DNA from: Mesorhizobium huakuii
Lineage (GTDB): Bacteria; Pseudomonadota; Alphaproteobacteria; Rhizobiales; Rhizobiaceae
Reading direction: 5' to 3'
Length of the DNA: 64,000 nt
Assembly: GCF_030160235.1 (NCBI RefSeq)
Contig: NZ_BSNY01000034.1
Location: 1-64,000, forward strand
Both the position numbers and the translations under genes were made by a program. Under the pieces are notes generated by a model. That model was given only the letters and a program-made list of their open reading frames with translations. It was not told the origin of the DNA and did no database searches. Positions 18,194 through 27,125 of the stretch are shown here, piece after piece. Position 1 is the stretch's first letter; each line of letters begins with the position of its first letter.

Positions 18194-19117
18194 GTGGGCA
18201 TCTATCTCCCGATTGCGGAAATTTCCGTCAACGTCTTCGTGCTGCTGGCCATGGGCGCTGCGGTGGGCTTCCTGTCGGGCATGTTCGGCGTCGGCGGCGG
18301 GTTCCTGATCACGCCGCTCCTGATCTTCTACAACATCCCTCCGGCGATCGCGGTCGCCACCGGCGCCAACCAGGTCATCGCCTCTTCCGTCTCCGGCGTG
18401 CTTTCCCACATGAAGCGGGGTACGCTCGACTTCAAGCTCGGCGGCGTGCTCCTGGCCGGCGGCATCATCGGCTCCACCGCCGGCATTTATGTCTTCGCCT
18501 TCCTGCGCCGGCTCGGCCAGCTCGACCTGTTCATCTCGCTGCTTTATGTCGTGCTGCTCGGCACGGTCGGCGGGCTGATGCTGGTCGAAAGCATCAATGC
18601 GCTGCGCGCCACACGCAGCGGCGCCGCGCCGGTGCTGAAGAAATCCGGCCAGCACAACTGGATCCACCGGCTGCCGCTGAAGATGCGTTTCAGGGCGTCG
18701 AAACTGTTCGTCAGCGTCATCCCGGTGCTCGGCCTTGGCGCCGGCATCGGCTTCCTGTCGTCGATCATGGGTGTCGGCGGCGGCTTCATCATGGTGCCGG
18801 CGCTGATCTATCTGCTCAAGGTGCCGACCAATGTCGTTATCGGCACCTCGCTGTTCCAGATCATCTTCACGTCCGCCTACACCACGCTGGTCCACGCCAC
18901 CACCAACCAGACGGTCGACGTCGTGCTGGCCTTCCTGTTGATGGCGGGCGGCGTCGCCGGCGCGCAATATGGCGCCAAGGCCGGTCAGAGGCTGCGCGGC
19001 GAGCAGCTCAGGGCACTGCTGGCCTTGCTGGTGCTGGCTGTGGCGATCAGGCTGGCCATCGATCTCTTCGTCACCCCGCCCAATCTCTATTCGCTGTCCA
19101 GCGCGGGCCTCAACTGA
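18194..19117 (+). CDS. TSUP-family (TauE/SafE) anion exporter
   Basis: A 307-residue membrane protein with about eight hydrophobic segments and the duplicated TSUP signature: GFLSGMFGVGGGFLITPLL in the first half and GFLSSIMGVGGGFIMVPALI in the second. The family exports sulfite, sulfoacetate, taurine or related anions across the inner membrane. The start is GTG at 18194. Its stop overlaps the ATG of the next gene by one base (TGATG), so the two are translationally coupled. The presence of a sulfite-dehydrogenase-like operon 3 kb downstream fits sulfite or another sulfur anion as substrate, but that is inference. Confidence 0.9.
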   Translation: MGIYLPIAEISVNVFVLLAMGAAVGFLSGMFGVGGGFLITPLLIFYNIPPAIAVATGANQVIASSVSGVLSHMKRGTLDFKLGGVLLAGGIIGSTAGIYVFAFLRRLGQLDLFISLLYVVLLGTVGGLMLVESINALRATRSGAAPVLKKSGQHNWIHRLPLKMRFRASKLFVSVIPVLGLGAGIGFLSSIMGVGGGFIMVPALIYLLKVPTNVVIGTSLFQIIFTSAYTTLVHATTNQTVDVVLAFLLMAGGVAGAQYGAKAGQRLRGEQLRALLALLVLAVAIRLAIDLFVTPPNLYSLSSAGLN

Positions 19118-19908
19118 TGGCGGGTCCGAAAGCACTCGCTGCCGCCATCCTCCTGTCACTGCTTGCGGCCGCCGCGCCGGCGAAGGCACAGACGCCACTG
19201 ACGGAAGGCATCCAGATCGGTCTCTCCACCGACAATGTCTCGATCACCGCCGGTTTTTCCGGCGCCGACCTGACCATTTTCGGCTCGCTGGAAAATCCCG
19301 ACCCGCTGGTCGCCCGCCAGGGGCGCTACGACGTCATCGTCGTGCTCGAAGGGCCACCCAAGCCGGTGGTGGTGCGACGCAAGGACCGGGTGCTTGGTGT
19401 CTGGGTCAATCTGGATTCCGAAACTTTCGAGAACGTGCCCGTCTCCTATTCGGTGGCGACGACGCGGCCGCTGCAGGACATCACCGAACCCAATAGCTAC
19501 AAGCAGCTGTCGCTCGGCGCCTCCAATCTTTACATGCAGCCCGCCGACGCTGGCGACAGCCCGGCGACGATCGAGGAATTCACCGCTGCGTTGCGCGAGC
19601 GCAAGGGCGCGGCTGGCCTCTACAGTGAGAATGTCGGCGGCGTGCAGTTCCTGTCGCAGAACCTGTTCCGCGCCACCGTCAGGCTGGCGCCGAATGTGCC
19701 TGTCGGCACCCATAAGGCCCGCGCGTTCCTGTTCAAGAGCGGCCTGTTCATCAAGGAAAGCTCGGCCCAGCTCGAAATTCGCAAGTCCGGCTTCGAACAG
19801 TCGATCTTCCGCGTCGCCCACGACTACTCCTTCCTCTATGGCGTCTTCGCCATATCGCTGGCCATGCTGACGGGCTGGCTCGGCAGGCTGATCTTCCGCA
19901 AGGACTGA
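19117..19908 (+). CDS. TIGR02186-family envelope protein, partner of the TSUP exporter
   Basis: A 263-residue protein with an N-terminal signal (ALAAAILLSLLAAAAPAKAQ), a beta-rich periplasmic body (DNVSITAGFSGADLTIFGSL, RYDVIVVLEGPPKPVVVRRK) and a C-terminal membrane helix (FLYGVFAISLAMLTGWLGRL) with a short basic tail. This layout matches the uncharacterised TIGR02186 family, found beside TSUP exporters in alphaproteobacteria. The one-base overlap with the exporter gene supports a joint role, perhaps as a periplasmic accessory. No enzymatic motif is visible. Confidence 0.8.
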   Translation: MAGPKALAAAILLSLLAAAAPAKAQTPLTEGIQIGLSTDNVSITAGFSGADLTIFGSLENPDPLVARQGRYDVIVVLEGPPKPVVVRRKDRVLGVWVNLDSETFENVPVSYSVATTRPLQDITEPNSYKQLSLGASNLYMQPADAGDSPATIEEFTAALRERKGAAGLYSENVGGVQFLSQNLFRATVRLAPNVPVGTHKARAFLFKSGLFIKESSAQLEIRKSGFEQSIFRVAHDYSFLYGVFAISLAMLTGWLGRLIFRKD

Positions 19909-20081
19909 GGCAGCCAAAGGGGGTTTCCCTTTCGCGCGTCATGCTATAGACCGCACCTCCCCGCCCAACGGGCAAACAAGCACAATTCAATTCCGCAGAG
20001 CGGTCCGGTCGCCGGAACCCCAGCGCACGCCTCTCCCGCGAGCGCCGATCCGCTGTCTGCCGCCAGTGACAGGAGGCTGCC

Positions 20082-21338
20082 TTGCGGCCAGCATTCGCCG
20101 GTATCGATTTCGGCACTTCGAACTCCACGGTCGGCGTGGTCCGCAACGGGCAACCCCACCTCGTCGCGCTTGAAGGCGGTCAGGTCACGCTGCCCAGCGC
20201 GGTGTTCTTCAATTTCGAGGACGGCCGCATCTGTTTTGGCCGCCAGGCCATCGCCAACTACACCGACAGCGTGGAGGGCCGGCTGATGCGCTCGCTGAAG
20301 AGCGTGCTGGGCAGCTCGCTGGCGCATGAAAAGACGCGCATCAAGGCGCGCTCGATCGGCTTCATGGAGATCATCGGCCTGTTCCTCGGCCATCTCAGGA
20401 AGAAGCTTGAGGAAGATGGCGGCGATCTGGTCGAGACCGTGGTGCTCGGCCGGCCGGTGCAGTTCGTCGATGACGACCCACAAGCCGACGCGAACGCGCA
20501 GAGCGACCTGGAAAAGGCCGCGCATGCCCAGGGCTTCAAGCACATCGCCTTCCAGTTCGAGCCGATCGCGGCTGCGCTCGATTACGAGCAGAGGGTGACG
20601 CGTGAGGAGCTGGCGCTGATCATCGACATGGGCGGCGGCACGTCCGACTTTTCAGTCGTTCGCGTCTCGCCGGAGCGTGCCCGATCGCCGGACCGCAAGG
20701 ACGATATCCTGGCCAGCCGGGGCGTCCATATCGGCGGTACGGATTTCGACCGGCTGCTCAGCATTGCCCATGTCATGCCGCAGCTCGGTTATTTGACCCC
20801 GACCAAGGACGGCAAGCGCAATCTGCCGGCCAGCTACTTCATCGATCTCGCGACATGGCAGCGCATCAACCTGGTCTACACCGCCAAGGCGATGACGCAT
20901 CTGCGCCAGATCCGCTACGAGGCCGCCCGCGCCGACCTCGTCGATCGCTTCATCCACATCGTCGAGCACCGTTACGGGCACGCGCTGGCGGCCTTGGTGG
21001 AAAAGGCCAAGATAGAGCTGACCGACCACTCATCGGCCGAAGTCGCGGTGAGGCTATCCGACGTGGAGTTCGCCGCCGAAATCACGCGTGACGGGCTGGA
21101 CGCCACCATCGCCAGGGACATCGATCGGGTCACCGCAACGGTGGCGGAGACCATGCGCGACGCCGGGGTCAAGCCGTCCGACATCACCGCGGTGTTCCTG
21201 ACCGGCGGCTCGACCGCGATCCCGCTGGCGAGACGGGAAATCCTGTCGCTGGTGCCGCAGGCTTCCGTCATCGACGGCGACATGTTCGGCTCGGTCGGGC
21301 TTGGCCTGGCGTTGGATGCGCAACGCAAATTCGCCTAA
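20082..21338 (+). CDS. Hsp70-like (YegD-type) chaperone/ATPase
   Basis: A 418-residue actin-fold ATPase. Phosphate-1 loop GIDFGTSNSTVGVV is near residues 7-20, phosphate-2 DMGGGTSDFSVV near 182, and the adenosine motif FLTGGSTAIPLARRE near 370. It stops after the nucleotide-binding domain and lacks the DnaK substrate-binding domain and lid, like E. coli YegD. The client is unknown. Translation should start at TTG 20082: AGGAGG lies seven bases upstream, the conserved FAGIDFG begins at once, and no ATG or GTG is placed better. It is separated by about 170 bases from the TIGR02186 gene. Confidence 0.88.
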   Translation: MRPAFAGIDFGTSNSTVGVVRNGQPHLVALEGGQVTLPSAVFFNFEDGRICFGRQAIANYTDSVEGRLMRSLKSVLGSSLAHEKTRIKARSIGFMEIIGLFLGHLRKKLEEDGGDLVETVVLGRPVQFVDDDPQADANAQSDLEKAAHAQGFKHIAFQFEPIAAALDYEQRVTREELALIIDMGGGTSDFSVVRVSPERARSPDRKDDILASRGVHIGGTDFDRLLSIAHVMPQLGYLTPTKDGKRNLPASYFIDLATWQRINLVYTAKAMTHLRQIRYEAARADLVDRFIHIVEHRYGHALAALVEKAKIELTDHSSAEVAVRLSDVEFAAEITRDGLDATIARDIDRVTATVAETMRDAGVKPSDITAVFLTGGSTAIPLARREILSLVPQASVIDGDMFGSVGLGLALDAQRKFA

Positions 21339-22241
21339 CTAGAGCGCGTCGCTCCCCTTAGTTTCTGCACCCAGGTGCGCCTTCAGCGCCATCTGGGCCA
21401 GGCTTGCCTGGCGGTCGCGGTGGGAGATCATGGCGAAGTCGCGCTGTGGCAGTTCGAGCGGCACGGACCGCAGGCTGCCCTCGGCGACGGCGCGTCCGAC
21501 GACCAGTTCCGAAATGATGGTAGCGCCGGCGCCCGCCTCGACCGCCTGGCGAACCGCCTCGTTGCTGGGCAGCACCAGGAACACCTGCAGATCGGCAAGC
21601 GAAATCCCCTCGCGCCGCGCCAGATCCTCCAGCACTTCGCGCGTGCCCGAACCGCCCTCGCGGATGATCCAGCGCAGGCCCCTGATATCGGGGCGGCCCG
21701 GCGCGGTTTCGACGATTTCGGGATGTGACGCGGCAACCACCAGCATCAACCGGTCGGTGTCGACCTTGGCGCGGCGCAATATGTCGGACTCGGTGCGACC
21801 CTCGACCAGGCCGAGATCGGCGGTTCCATCCAGCACACTGGCCTCGACCTGCCTCGTGTTGCCGATGCTGACGCTCAGCCGCACCGCGGGATAGGCCTCG
21901 TGGAAGGATGCCAGCCTTCGCGGCAGCCAGTAGCTGGCGATGGTCAGGCTGGCAGCAATCGAAAGACTGCCGGCGACCGTCTGGGAGACATGTTCCAGCA
22001 CATTGCGCGCGGCGGCGGCGCGCTCCAGCACGGCCTTTGCCTCGGGCAGGAACCGGTGGCCGGTCTGGGCAAGTTCGATGTTGCGGCCGACACGGTTGAA
22101 CAGATGGACGCCGTGCTGCTCCTCAAGCGCGCGGATGGCGGCCGATGCCGCGGACTGGGAAATGCCCAGAAGCTCCGCCGCCTTGGTCATGTGGCCGCGC
22201 TCGGCGACGGCAACGAAAATGCGCAACTGATCCAGGGTCAT
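21339..22241 (-). CDS. LysR-family regulator divergent from the molybdo-enzyme operon
   Basis: A 300-residue LysR protein. The helix-turn-helix (residues about 5-60) reads LDQLRIFVAVAERGHMTKAA and LLGISQSAASAAIRALEEQ. The effector domain follows (GSLSIAASLTIASYWLPRRL, GTADLGLVEGRTESDIL, GAGATIISELVVGRAVAEG). It resembles CbbR/CysB-type activators in layout; the ligand is unknown. ATG at 22241 is chosen; TTG at 22259 would add six residues. LysR proteins typically control the divergent neighbour, here the small ORF and the soe-like operon across a 108-base gap. Confidence 0.9.
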   Translation of the reverse strand: MTLDQLRIFVAVAERGHMTKAAELLGISQSAASAAIRALEEQHGVHLFNRVGRNIELAQTGHRFLPEAKAVLERAAAARNVLEHVSQTVAGSLSIAASLTIASYWLPRRLASFHEAYPAVRLSVSIGNTRQVEASVLDGTADLGLVEGRTESDILRRAKVDTDRLMLVVAASHPEIVETAPGRPDIRGLRWIIREGGSGTREVLEDLARREGISLADLQVFLVLPSNEAVRQAVEAGAGATIISELVVGRAVAEGSLRSVPLELPQRDFAMISHRDRQASLAQMALKAHLGAETKGSDAL

Positions 22242-22260
22242 GTCAGCATTAAGAACCAAT

Positions 22261-22301
22261 ATCGATCGAATTTACAAGAACAACTGATTAGACGGATCGA
22301 T
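22261..22301. promoter_or_regulatory. Spaced inverted repeat in the LysR / soe-like intergenic region
   Basis: ATCGATC (22261-22267) and GATCGAT (22295-22301) are seven-base inverted arms 27 bases apart in an AT-rich gap between divergent genes. They could be a LysR recognition site. Because ATCGAT is itself palindromic, chance is a real alternative. Confidence 0.3.
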
Positions 22302-22349
22302 AGCTTCATTCTACATTTTCACGCGAAGTTAGAAAAAATTCGCCAGCGG

Positions 22350-22523
22350 ATGGCAGAGACTAAAATGATCGGGCGGTTCAAGTCCCTTCTCGCGCATTGG
22401 ACCCGCGGCATCCGCAGACGGCTGGCCGGCGATCGCTACCACCCGGAAGAGCATTACATGCGTGGCCCCGGGCCGAAGACCCGGGCCAAATCGGCCGGCC
22501 GCGCGGGCACATCCGGATCATGA
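22350..22523 (+). CDS. Small basic protein, translationally coupled to the molybdo-enzyme gene
   Basis: A 57-residue ORF that I do not recognise: MAETKMIGRFKSLLAHW, then GIRRRLAGDRYHPEEHY and a basic glycine-rich tail ending AGTSGS. It has many Arg/Lys and no membrane segment or cysteine. Its TGA overlaps the ATG of the molybdo-enzyme gene (ATGA, 22520-22523), the arrangement of co-translated partners. The start could be ATG 22350 or ATG 22365. Position between the divergent promoter and the large subunit suggests a small accessory or chaperone of the complex, or a translational leader. Function unknown. Confidence 0.6.
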   Translation: MAETKMIGRFKSLLAHWTRGIRRRLAGDRYHPEEHYMRGPGPKTRAKSAGRAGTSGS

Positions 22524-25450
22524 GGCATCCATCGCCGCGCGGCGCGAATTCGGCACCATCGCAACGCCCGCTTGCCGACACGCGCGCGCCCGATGAAGGC
22601 GACGGCGTCGACACCTCGCCGGGCATTTCCGACAGCATCGCCAAGACCACCTGCTACATGTGCGCCTGCCGCTGCGGCATCGACGTGCACATCAAGGACG
22701 GCAAGGTCCGCTACATCAACGGCAACAAGGACCATCCGGTCAATCGCGGCGTGATCTGCGGCAAGGGCAGTTCCGGCATCATGCAGCACTACAGCCCGGC
22801 CCGGCTGAAGAAGCCGCTGCTGCGTACCGGCCCGCGCGGCTCGGGCGTGTTCCGCGAGATCGAGTGGGAGGAGGCTTTGTCGATCGCGACGGGGCGGCTC
22901 TCAGCCATCCGTCGCACCGACCCGAAGAAGCTCGCCTTCTTCACCGGCCGTGACCAGTCGCAATCCCTGACCGGATGGTGGGCGAGCCAGTTCGGCACGC
23001 CGAACTTCGCCGCCCATGGCGGCTTCTGTTCGGTCAACATGGCGGCCGGCGGGCTCTATTCGATCGGCGGCTCGTTCTGGGAGTTCGGTGAGCCTGACTG
23101 GGATAACACACGATATTTCATGCTGTTCGGCGTCGCCGAGGACCATGATTCCAACCCGATCAAGATCGGGCTGGGCAAGCTCAAGGCGCGCGGCGCCAAG
23201 GTGGTGTCGATCAATCCGTGCCGCACCGGCTACAACGCGATTGCCGACGACTGGATCGGCATCCGGCCAGGTACCGACGGCCTGTTCGTCTTCGCGCTCA
23301 TCCATGAACTGCTGAAAGCCGGCCGCGTCGATCTCGATTATCTGCTCCGCTACACCAACGCCCATGTCCTCGTCGTGCAGGAGCCTGGCGCCTCAGACGA
23401 CGGGCTGTTCGTCCGCGACGCCGACGGCAATCCACTGGCCTGGGACAGGGTGGCGAAGACCGCCGTCAAGGCAACCGACCCGGAAGCGAAGCCGGCGCTT
23501 ACCGGCAGCTTCGAAGTCGGCGGCCGCCGCTGCACGCCGGTGTTCCAGTTGATCGCCGACCGCTACCTTGATGACAGCTATGCGCCGGATGCCGTCGCCG
23601 AGCGCTGCGGCATTGCCGCCGATGCGATCCGACGGATCGCCGCCGAACTTGCCCATGTCGCCTTCGAAGAGGCGATCGAACTGCAGGTGGCGTGGACCGA
23701 CTGGGCCGGGCGCCGGCACGAGACGATCAAGGGCCGGCCGGTTTCGATGCATGCGATGCGCGGTATATCGGCCCGTTCGAACGGTTTTCACTCTTGCCGC
23801 GCCATCCACCTGCTGCAAGTGCTTCTGGGTACGGTGGATGTTCCCGGCGGCTTCCGCTTCAAGCCGCCCTACCCCCGCTCGGTGCCGCCAGGCCCGAAAC
23901 CCGCGGGCAAGACGGTCAAGCCGATGACGCCGCTGGACGGCATGCCGCTTGGTTTCGTCTGCGGGCCGGACGACCTGCTGGTCGAGGAAGACGCCACGCC
24001 GACCCGCATCGACAAGGCCTACTCCTGGGACGCGCCGCTCGCCGCGCACGGGCTGATGCACACCGTCATCCGCAATGCCTGGGCCGGCGACCCCTACCCG
24101 ATCGACACGCTGATGATGTACATGTCGAACATGGCCTGGAATTCCTCGATGAACACCGTCGAGACTATCCGTATGCTGACCGACAGCGACGAGGCGGGCA
24201 ACTACAAGATCCCCTTCATCATCTATTCCGACGCATACTATTCCGAGACCGTGCCGTTCGCGGACCTCGTGCTGCCGGATACGACCTATCTCGAACGGCA
24301 TGACTGCATCAGCCTGCTCGACCGGCCGATCAGCCATGCCGACGGGCCGGGCGATGCCATCCGCCATCCCGTCGTCGAGCCGGATCGCGACGTCAGGCCG
24401 TTCCAGTCGGTACTGATCGAACTGGGTTCGCGGCTTGGCCTGCCCGGTTTCGTCGATGAGGACGGATCGGCCAGATATGCCGACTACGCCGACTATATCG
24501 TCAACCACGAGCGCACCCCTGGCATCGGACCGCTGGCCGGCTGGCGCGGCAAGGATGGGACGTCGATCGGCAGGGGTGAGGTCAATCCAAACCAGTTGCA
24601 ACGCTACATCGACAATGGCGGCTTCTGGCATCACGACTTCGCTCAGGACCAGCGCTACTACAAGATGGCCAACCGCTCCTATCTCGATTTCGCGGTGCAG
24701 ATGGGTTTCATCCCGAAGGCCGAGCCGATCGTCTTTCAGCTTTATTCCGAGCCGTTGCAGCGGTTTCGTCTCGCCGCGCGCGGCCATGGCCGTGTCCTGC
24801 CGCCGGAGGCCGAGCGCCAGCGCATCGAGACCTATATGGATCCGCTGCCGTTCTGGTACATGCCGTTCGAGGAAGCGGTGGTCGACCTCGAAAAATACCC
24901 GCTGCACGCTCTGACACAGCGGCCGATGCATATGTATCATTCCTGGGGGTCGCAAAATGCGTGGCTGCGGCAGATCACCAGCCAGAACCGGCTGTTCGTG
25001 CATCATCGCACCGGCGCCAGCCTCGGTCTCGTCGACGACGACTGGGTGTGGATCGAGAGCATCAACGGCAGGGTGAAGGGGCAGATCAAGCTGGTCGACG
25101 GGGTGAACGAAAGCACGGTCTGGACCTGGAACGCGATCGGCAAAAGGCGCGGCAGCTGGGGCCTCAAGGACGATGCCGCCGAGAGCAATCGCGGCTTCCT
25201 GCTCAACCATATCATCGGCGACCAGACCTCGGCGGACGCGCAGGGCAAACGCTATTCGAATTCGGATCCGGTCACCGGCCAGGCGGCATGGTTCGACCTG
25301 CGTGTGCGCATCGTCAAATGCAAGGCGGAGGAAGCCGGCTTCACCGAGCCGCAATTCGAGCGGTTCAGCCAACCGCCGCATTTCGAGCCTTCGCCCGACA
25401 AGCTGAGTTTCGGGACCGAATTCCGCCGGGCAAGAGAGGCCGCGCAATGA
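22520..25450 (+). CDS. soeA: Molybdopterin oxidoreductase catalytic subunit, SoeA-like (sulfite dehydrogenase candidate)
   Basis: A 976-residue DMSO-reductase-family enzyme. The N-terminal [4Fe-4S] motif is Cys45-X2-Cys48-X3-Cys52-X27-Cys80 (CYMCACRCG to VICGKG). Mo-bis-PGD binding segments follow, such as FTGRDQSQSLTGWWASQFGT, SINPCRTGYNAIADDWIGIR and the C-terminal MYHSWGSQNAWLRQI domain. There is no twin-arginine signal, so it should stay on the cytoplasmic side, as SoeA does and DmsA does not. ATG at 22520 overlaps the small ORF; the longer frame to 22397 lies within that ORF. FeS and membrane-anchor genes follow with ATGA and 2-base junctions. Sulfite oxidation is inferred from the three-subunit layout and lack of export signal. 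Confidence 0.7.
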   Translation: MRHPSPRGANSAPSQRPLADTRAPDEGDGVDTSPGISDSIAKTTCYMCACRCGIDVHIKDGKVRYINGNKDHPVNRGVICGKGSSGIMQHYSPARLKKPLLRTGPRGSGVFREIEWEEALSIATGRLSAIRRTDPKKLAFFTGRDQSQSLTGWWASQFGTPNFAAHGGFCSVNMAAGGLYSIGGSFWEFGEPDWDNTRYFMLFGVAEDHDSNPIKIGLGKLKARGAKVVSINPCRTGYNAIADDWIGIRPGTDGLFVFALIHELLKAGRVDLDYLLRYTNAHVLVVQEPGASDDGLFVRDADGNPLAWDRVAKTAVKATDPEAKPALTGSFEVGGRRCTPVFQLIADRYLDDSYAPDAVAERCGIAADAIRRIAAELAHVAFEEAIELQVAWTDWAGRRHETIKGRPVSMHAMRGISARSNGFHSCRAIHLLQVLLGTVDVPGGFRFKPPYPRSVPPGPKPAGKTVKPMTPLDGMPLGFVCGPDDLLVEEDATPTRIDKAYSWDAPLAAHGLMHTVIRNAWAGDPYPIDTLMMYMSNMAWNSSMNTVETIRMLTDSDEAGNYKIPFIIYSDAYYSETVPFADLVLPDTTYLERHDCISLLDRPISHADGPGDAIRHPVVEPDRDVRPFQSVLIELGSRLGLPGFVDEDGSARYADYADYIVNHERTPGIGPLAGWRGKDGTSIGRGEVNPNQLQRYIDNGGFWHHDFAQDQRYYKMANRSYLDFAVQMGFIPKAEPIVFQLYSEPLQRFRLAARGHGRVLPPEAERQRIETYMDPLPFWYMPFEEAVVDLEKYPLHALTQRPMHMYHSWGSQNAWLRQITSQNRLFVHHRTGASLGLVDDDWVWIESINGRVKGQIKLVDGVNESTVWTWNAIGKRRGSWGLKDDAAESNRGFLLNHIIGDQTSADAQGKRYSNSDPVTGQAAWFDLRVRIVKCKAEEAGFTEPQFERFSQPPHFEPSPDKLSFGTEFRRAREAAQ

Positions 25451-26181
25451 CCTGCCTCCCCGCCCATACCGACAAGAAGCTCGGCCTGGTCATCGACCTC
25501 GATACCTGCGTCGGCTGCCAGGCCTGCGTCACCGCCTGCAAGGAATGGAACACCGGCGGCCACATGGCGCCGCTGACCGACATCGACCCCTATGGCGGCC
25601 ATGTCGACGGCGTCTGGTTCAACCGCGTGCACAGCTATGAGCACACCACCGAGATGGGCGGGCGCACGGTCAACTTCCCGCGCTCCTGCCTGCATTGCGA
25701 GACGCCGGCTTGCGTCACCGTCTGTCCGACCGGCGCCTCCTACAAGCGCGCCTCGGACGGCATCGTGCTGATCGACGAGGACAAATGCATCGGCTGCAAA
25801 TTGTGCAGCTGGGCATGCCCCTATGGGGCGCGCGAATTCGATACCGATGTCGGCGTGATGAAGAAATGCACGCTCTGCGTCGACCGCATCTACAATGACA
25901 ATCTGGCCGAAGAAGACCGTGTGCCGGCTTGCGTCGCCGCCTGCCCGACCAGCGCCCGGCATTTCGGCGATCTCGGCGATCCCCAATCGGCCGTCTCGCA
26001 GCTGGTTGCGGAGCGCGGCGGCGTCGACCTGATGCCGGAACTCGGCTATCACCCGACCAACAAGTACCTGCCGCCGCGCGCCCATACACAGCGCGCCGCA
26101 TCGGTGCCCGCGAAGGCGCTGGAGCCGGTGCGGGCAGAAGGCGGCTTCCTCGGCTGGGTCGATCGCATGCTTTCGAACTGA
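25447..26181 (+). CDS. soeB: Four-cluster ferredoxin-like electron-transfer subunit (SoeB/DmsB-like)
   Basis: A 244-residue iron-sulfur protein with four cysteine groups: CVGCQACVTACKEW, CLHCETPACVTVCPTG, CIGCKLCSWACPYG, and CTLCVDRI with PACVAACPTSARHFGD. These ligate four [4Fe-4S] clusters that carry electrons between the molybdenum subunit and the membrane anchor. ATG at 25447 overlaps the previous stop (ATGA), and no signal peptide is present, in keeping with a cytoplasmic-side complex. The family includes DmsB, PsrB, TtrB and SoeB; assignment to Soe depends on its neighbours. Confidence 0.8.
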   Translation: MTCLPAHTDKKLGLVIDLDTCVGCQACVTACKEWNTGGHMAPLTDIDPYGGHVDGVWFNRVHSYEHTTEMGGRTVNFPRSCLHCETPACVTVCPTGASYKRASDGIVLIDEDKCIGCKLCSWACPYGAREFDTDVGVMKKCTLCVDRIYNDNLAEEDRVPACVAACPTSARHFGDLGDPQSAVSQLVAERGGVDLMPELGYHPTNKYLPPRAHTQRAASVPAKALEPVRAEGGFLGWVDRMLSN

Positions 26182-26183
26182 CC

Positions 26184-27119
26184 ATGCATCCAGCCTTTTC
26201 CGTTGTCTTCTTCACCACCGCCACGGGCGCCGGTTACGGCCTGCTCGCACTGCTTGGCGTGTTGGGTGGATTTCAGGTCGTCCCGCCCGATTTCTGGCTC
26301 GGCTTCGTCGGCCTGGGGCTGGCGCTCGGCCTGATCGCGGCGGGACTGCTGTCGTCGACCGGGCATCTCGGCAGGCCGGAGCGCGCCTGGCGGGCTTTCT
26401 CGCAATGGCGCAGCTCCTGGCTGTCGCGCGAAGGCGTGTCGTCGGTCATCACCTTCATCCCGGCGGCATTGTTCGGGCTCGGCTGGGTGTTTTTCGGCCG
26501 TACAAGCGGCTGGGTGGCCGTTGCCGGATTGCTGGCCGCCATCGGTGCGGTCGTCACCGTTTGCACCACCGGCATGATCTATGCGTCGCTGAAACCGATC
26601 GCCCAATGGCACAGCCGCTATACTTTGCCGGCCTATCTGCTCTTCGCGGCCATGACCGGCAGCGTTCTGTTGAACGCTCTGCTGCAAGGTTTTGGTGTCG
26701 GCTCGATACCCGTGCTGTTGTTGTCGCTGCTTGCCACCCTTGCCGGCTGGGGCTGGAAGGTCGCCACCTGGCGACACAATGACGGGCTCGAGATCCCGAC
26801 CACAGCCAACACGGCTACTGGTTTGGCCGGCGGCACGGTGCGGTCGCTGGAATGGCCGCATACCGAGGAAAATTACCTGCTCAAGGAAATGGGTTTTCGC
26901 ATCGCGCGCAAGCACAGTGCGAAGCTGCGCATGCTCACACAGGCATTGGCCTTTGCCCTGCCCGTCCTGCTGCTCGCCGCCACCTTTGCCTCGTCCTGGC
27001 CCTATGCGGCGGTGCCTTCAGGGCTCGCCGCGATCATCCAGTTCGCCGGGATGCTGGTCGAACGCTGGCTGTTCTTCGCCGAGGCGAAGCACACCGTCAC
27101 TCTGTATTACGGCAGATAG
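26184..27119 (+). CDS. soeC: DmsC/SoeC-like membrane anchor subunit
   Basis: A 311-residue integral membrane protein with about eight hydrophobic helices (GYGLLALLGVLGGFQVV, LGLALGLIAAGLLSSTGHLG, ALFGLGWVFFGRT, AFALPVLLLAATFASSWPYA). It contains the DmsC-like stretch STGHLGRPERAWRAFSQWRS. It anchors the molybdo-enzyme and exchanges electrons with the quinone pool. It starts two bases after the FeS subunit stop and ends the operon; the next gene is convergent. Confidence 0.82.
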   Translation: MHPAFSVVFFTTATGAGYGLLALLGVLGGFQVVPPDFWLGFVGLGLALGLIAAGLLSSTGHLGRPERAWRAFSQWRSSWLSREGVSSVITFIPAALFGLGWVFFGRTSGWVAVAGLLAAIGAVVTVCTTGMIYASLKPIAQWHSRYTLPAYLLFAAMTGSVLLNALLQGFGVGSIPVLLLSLLATLAGWGWKVATWRHNDGLEIPTTANTATGLAGGTVRSLEWPHTEENYLLKEMGFRIARKHSAKLRMLTQALAFALPVLLLAATFASSWPYAAVPSGLAAIIQFAGMLVERWLFFAEAKHTVTLYYGR

Positions 27120-27125
27120 GACTGC

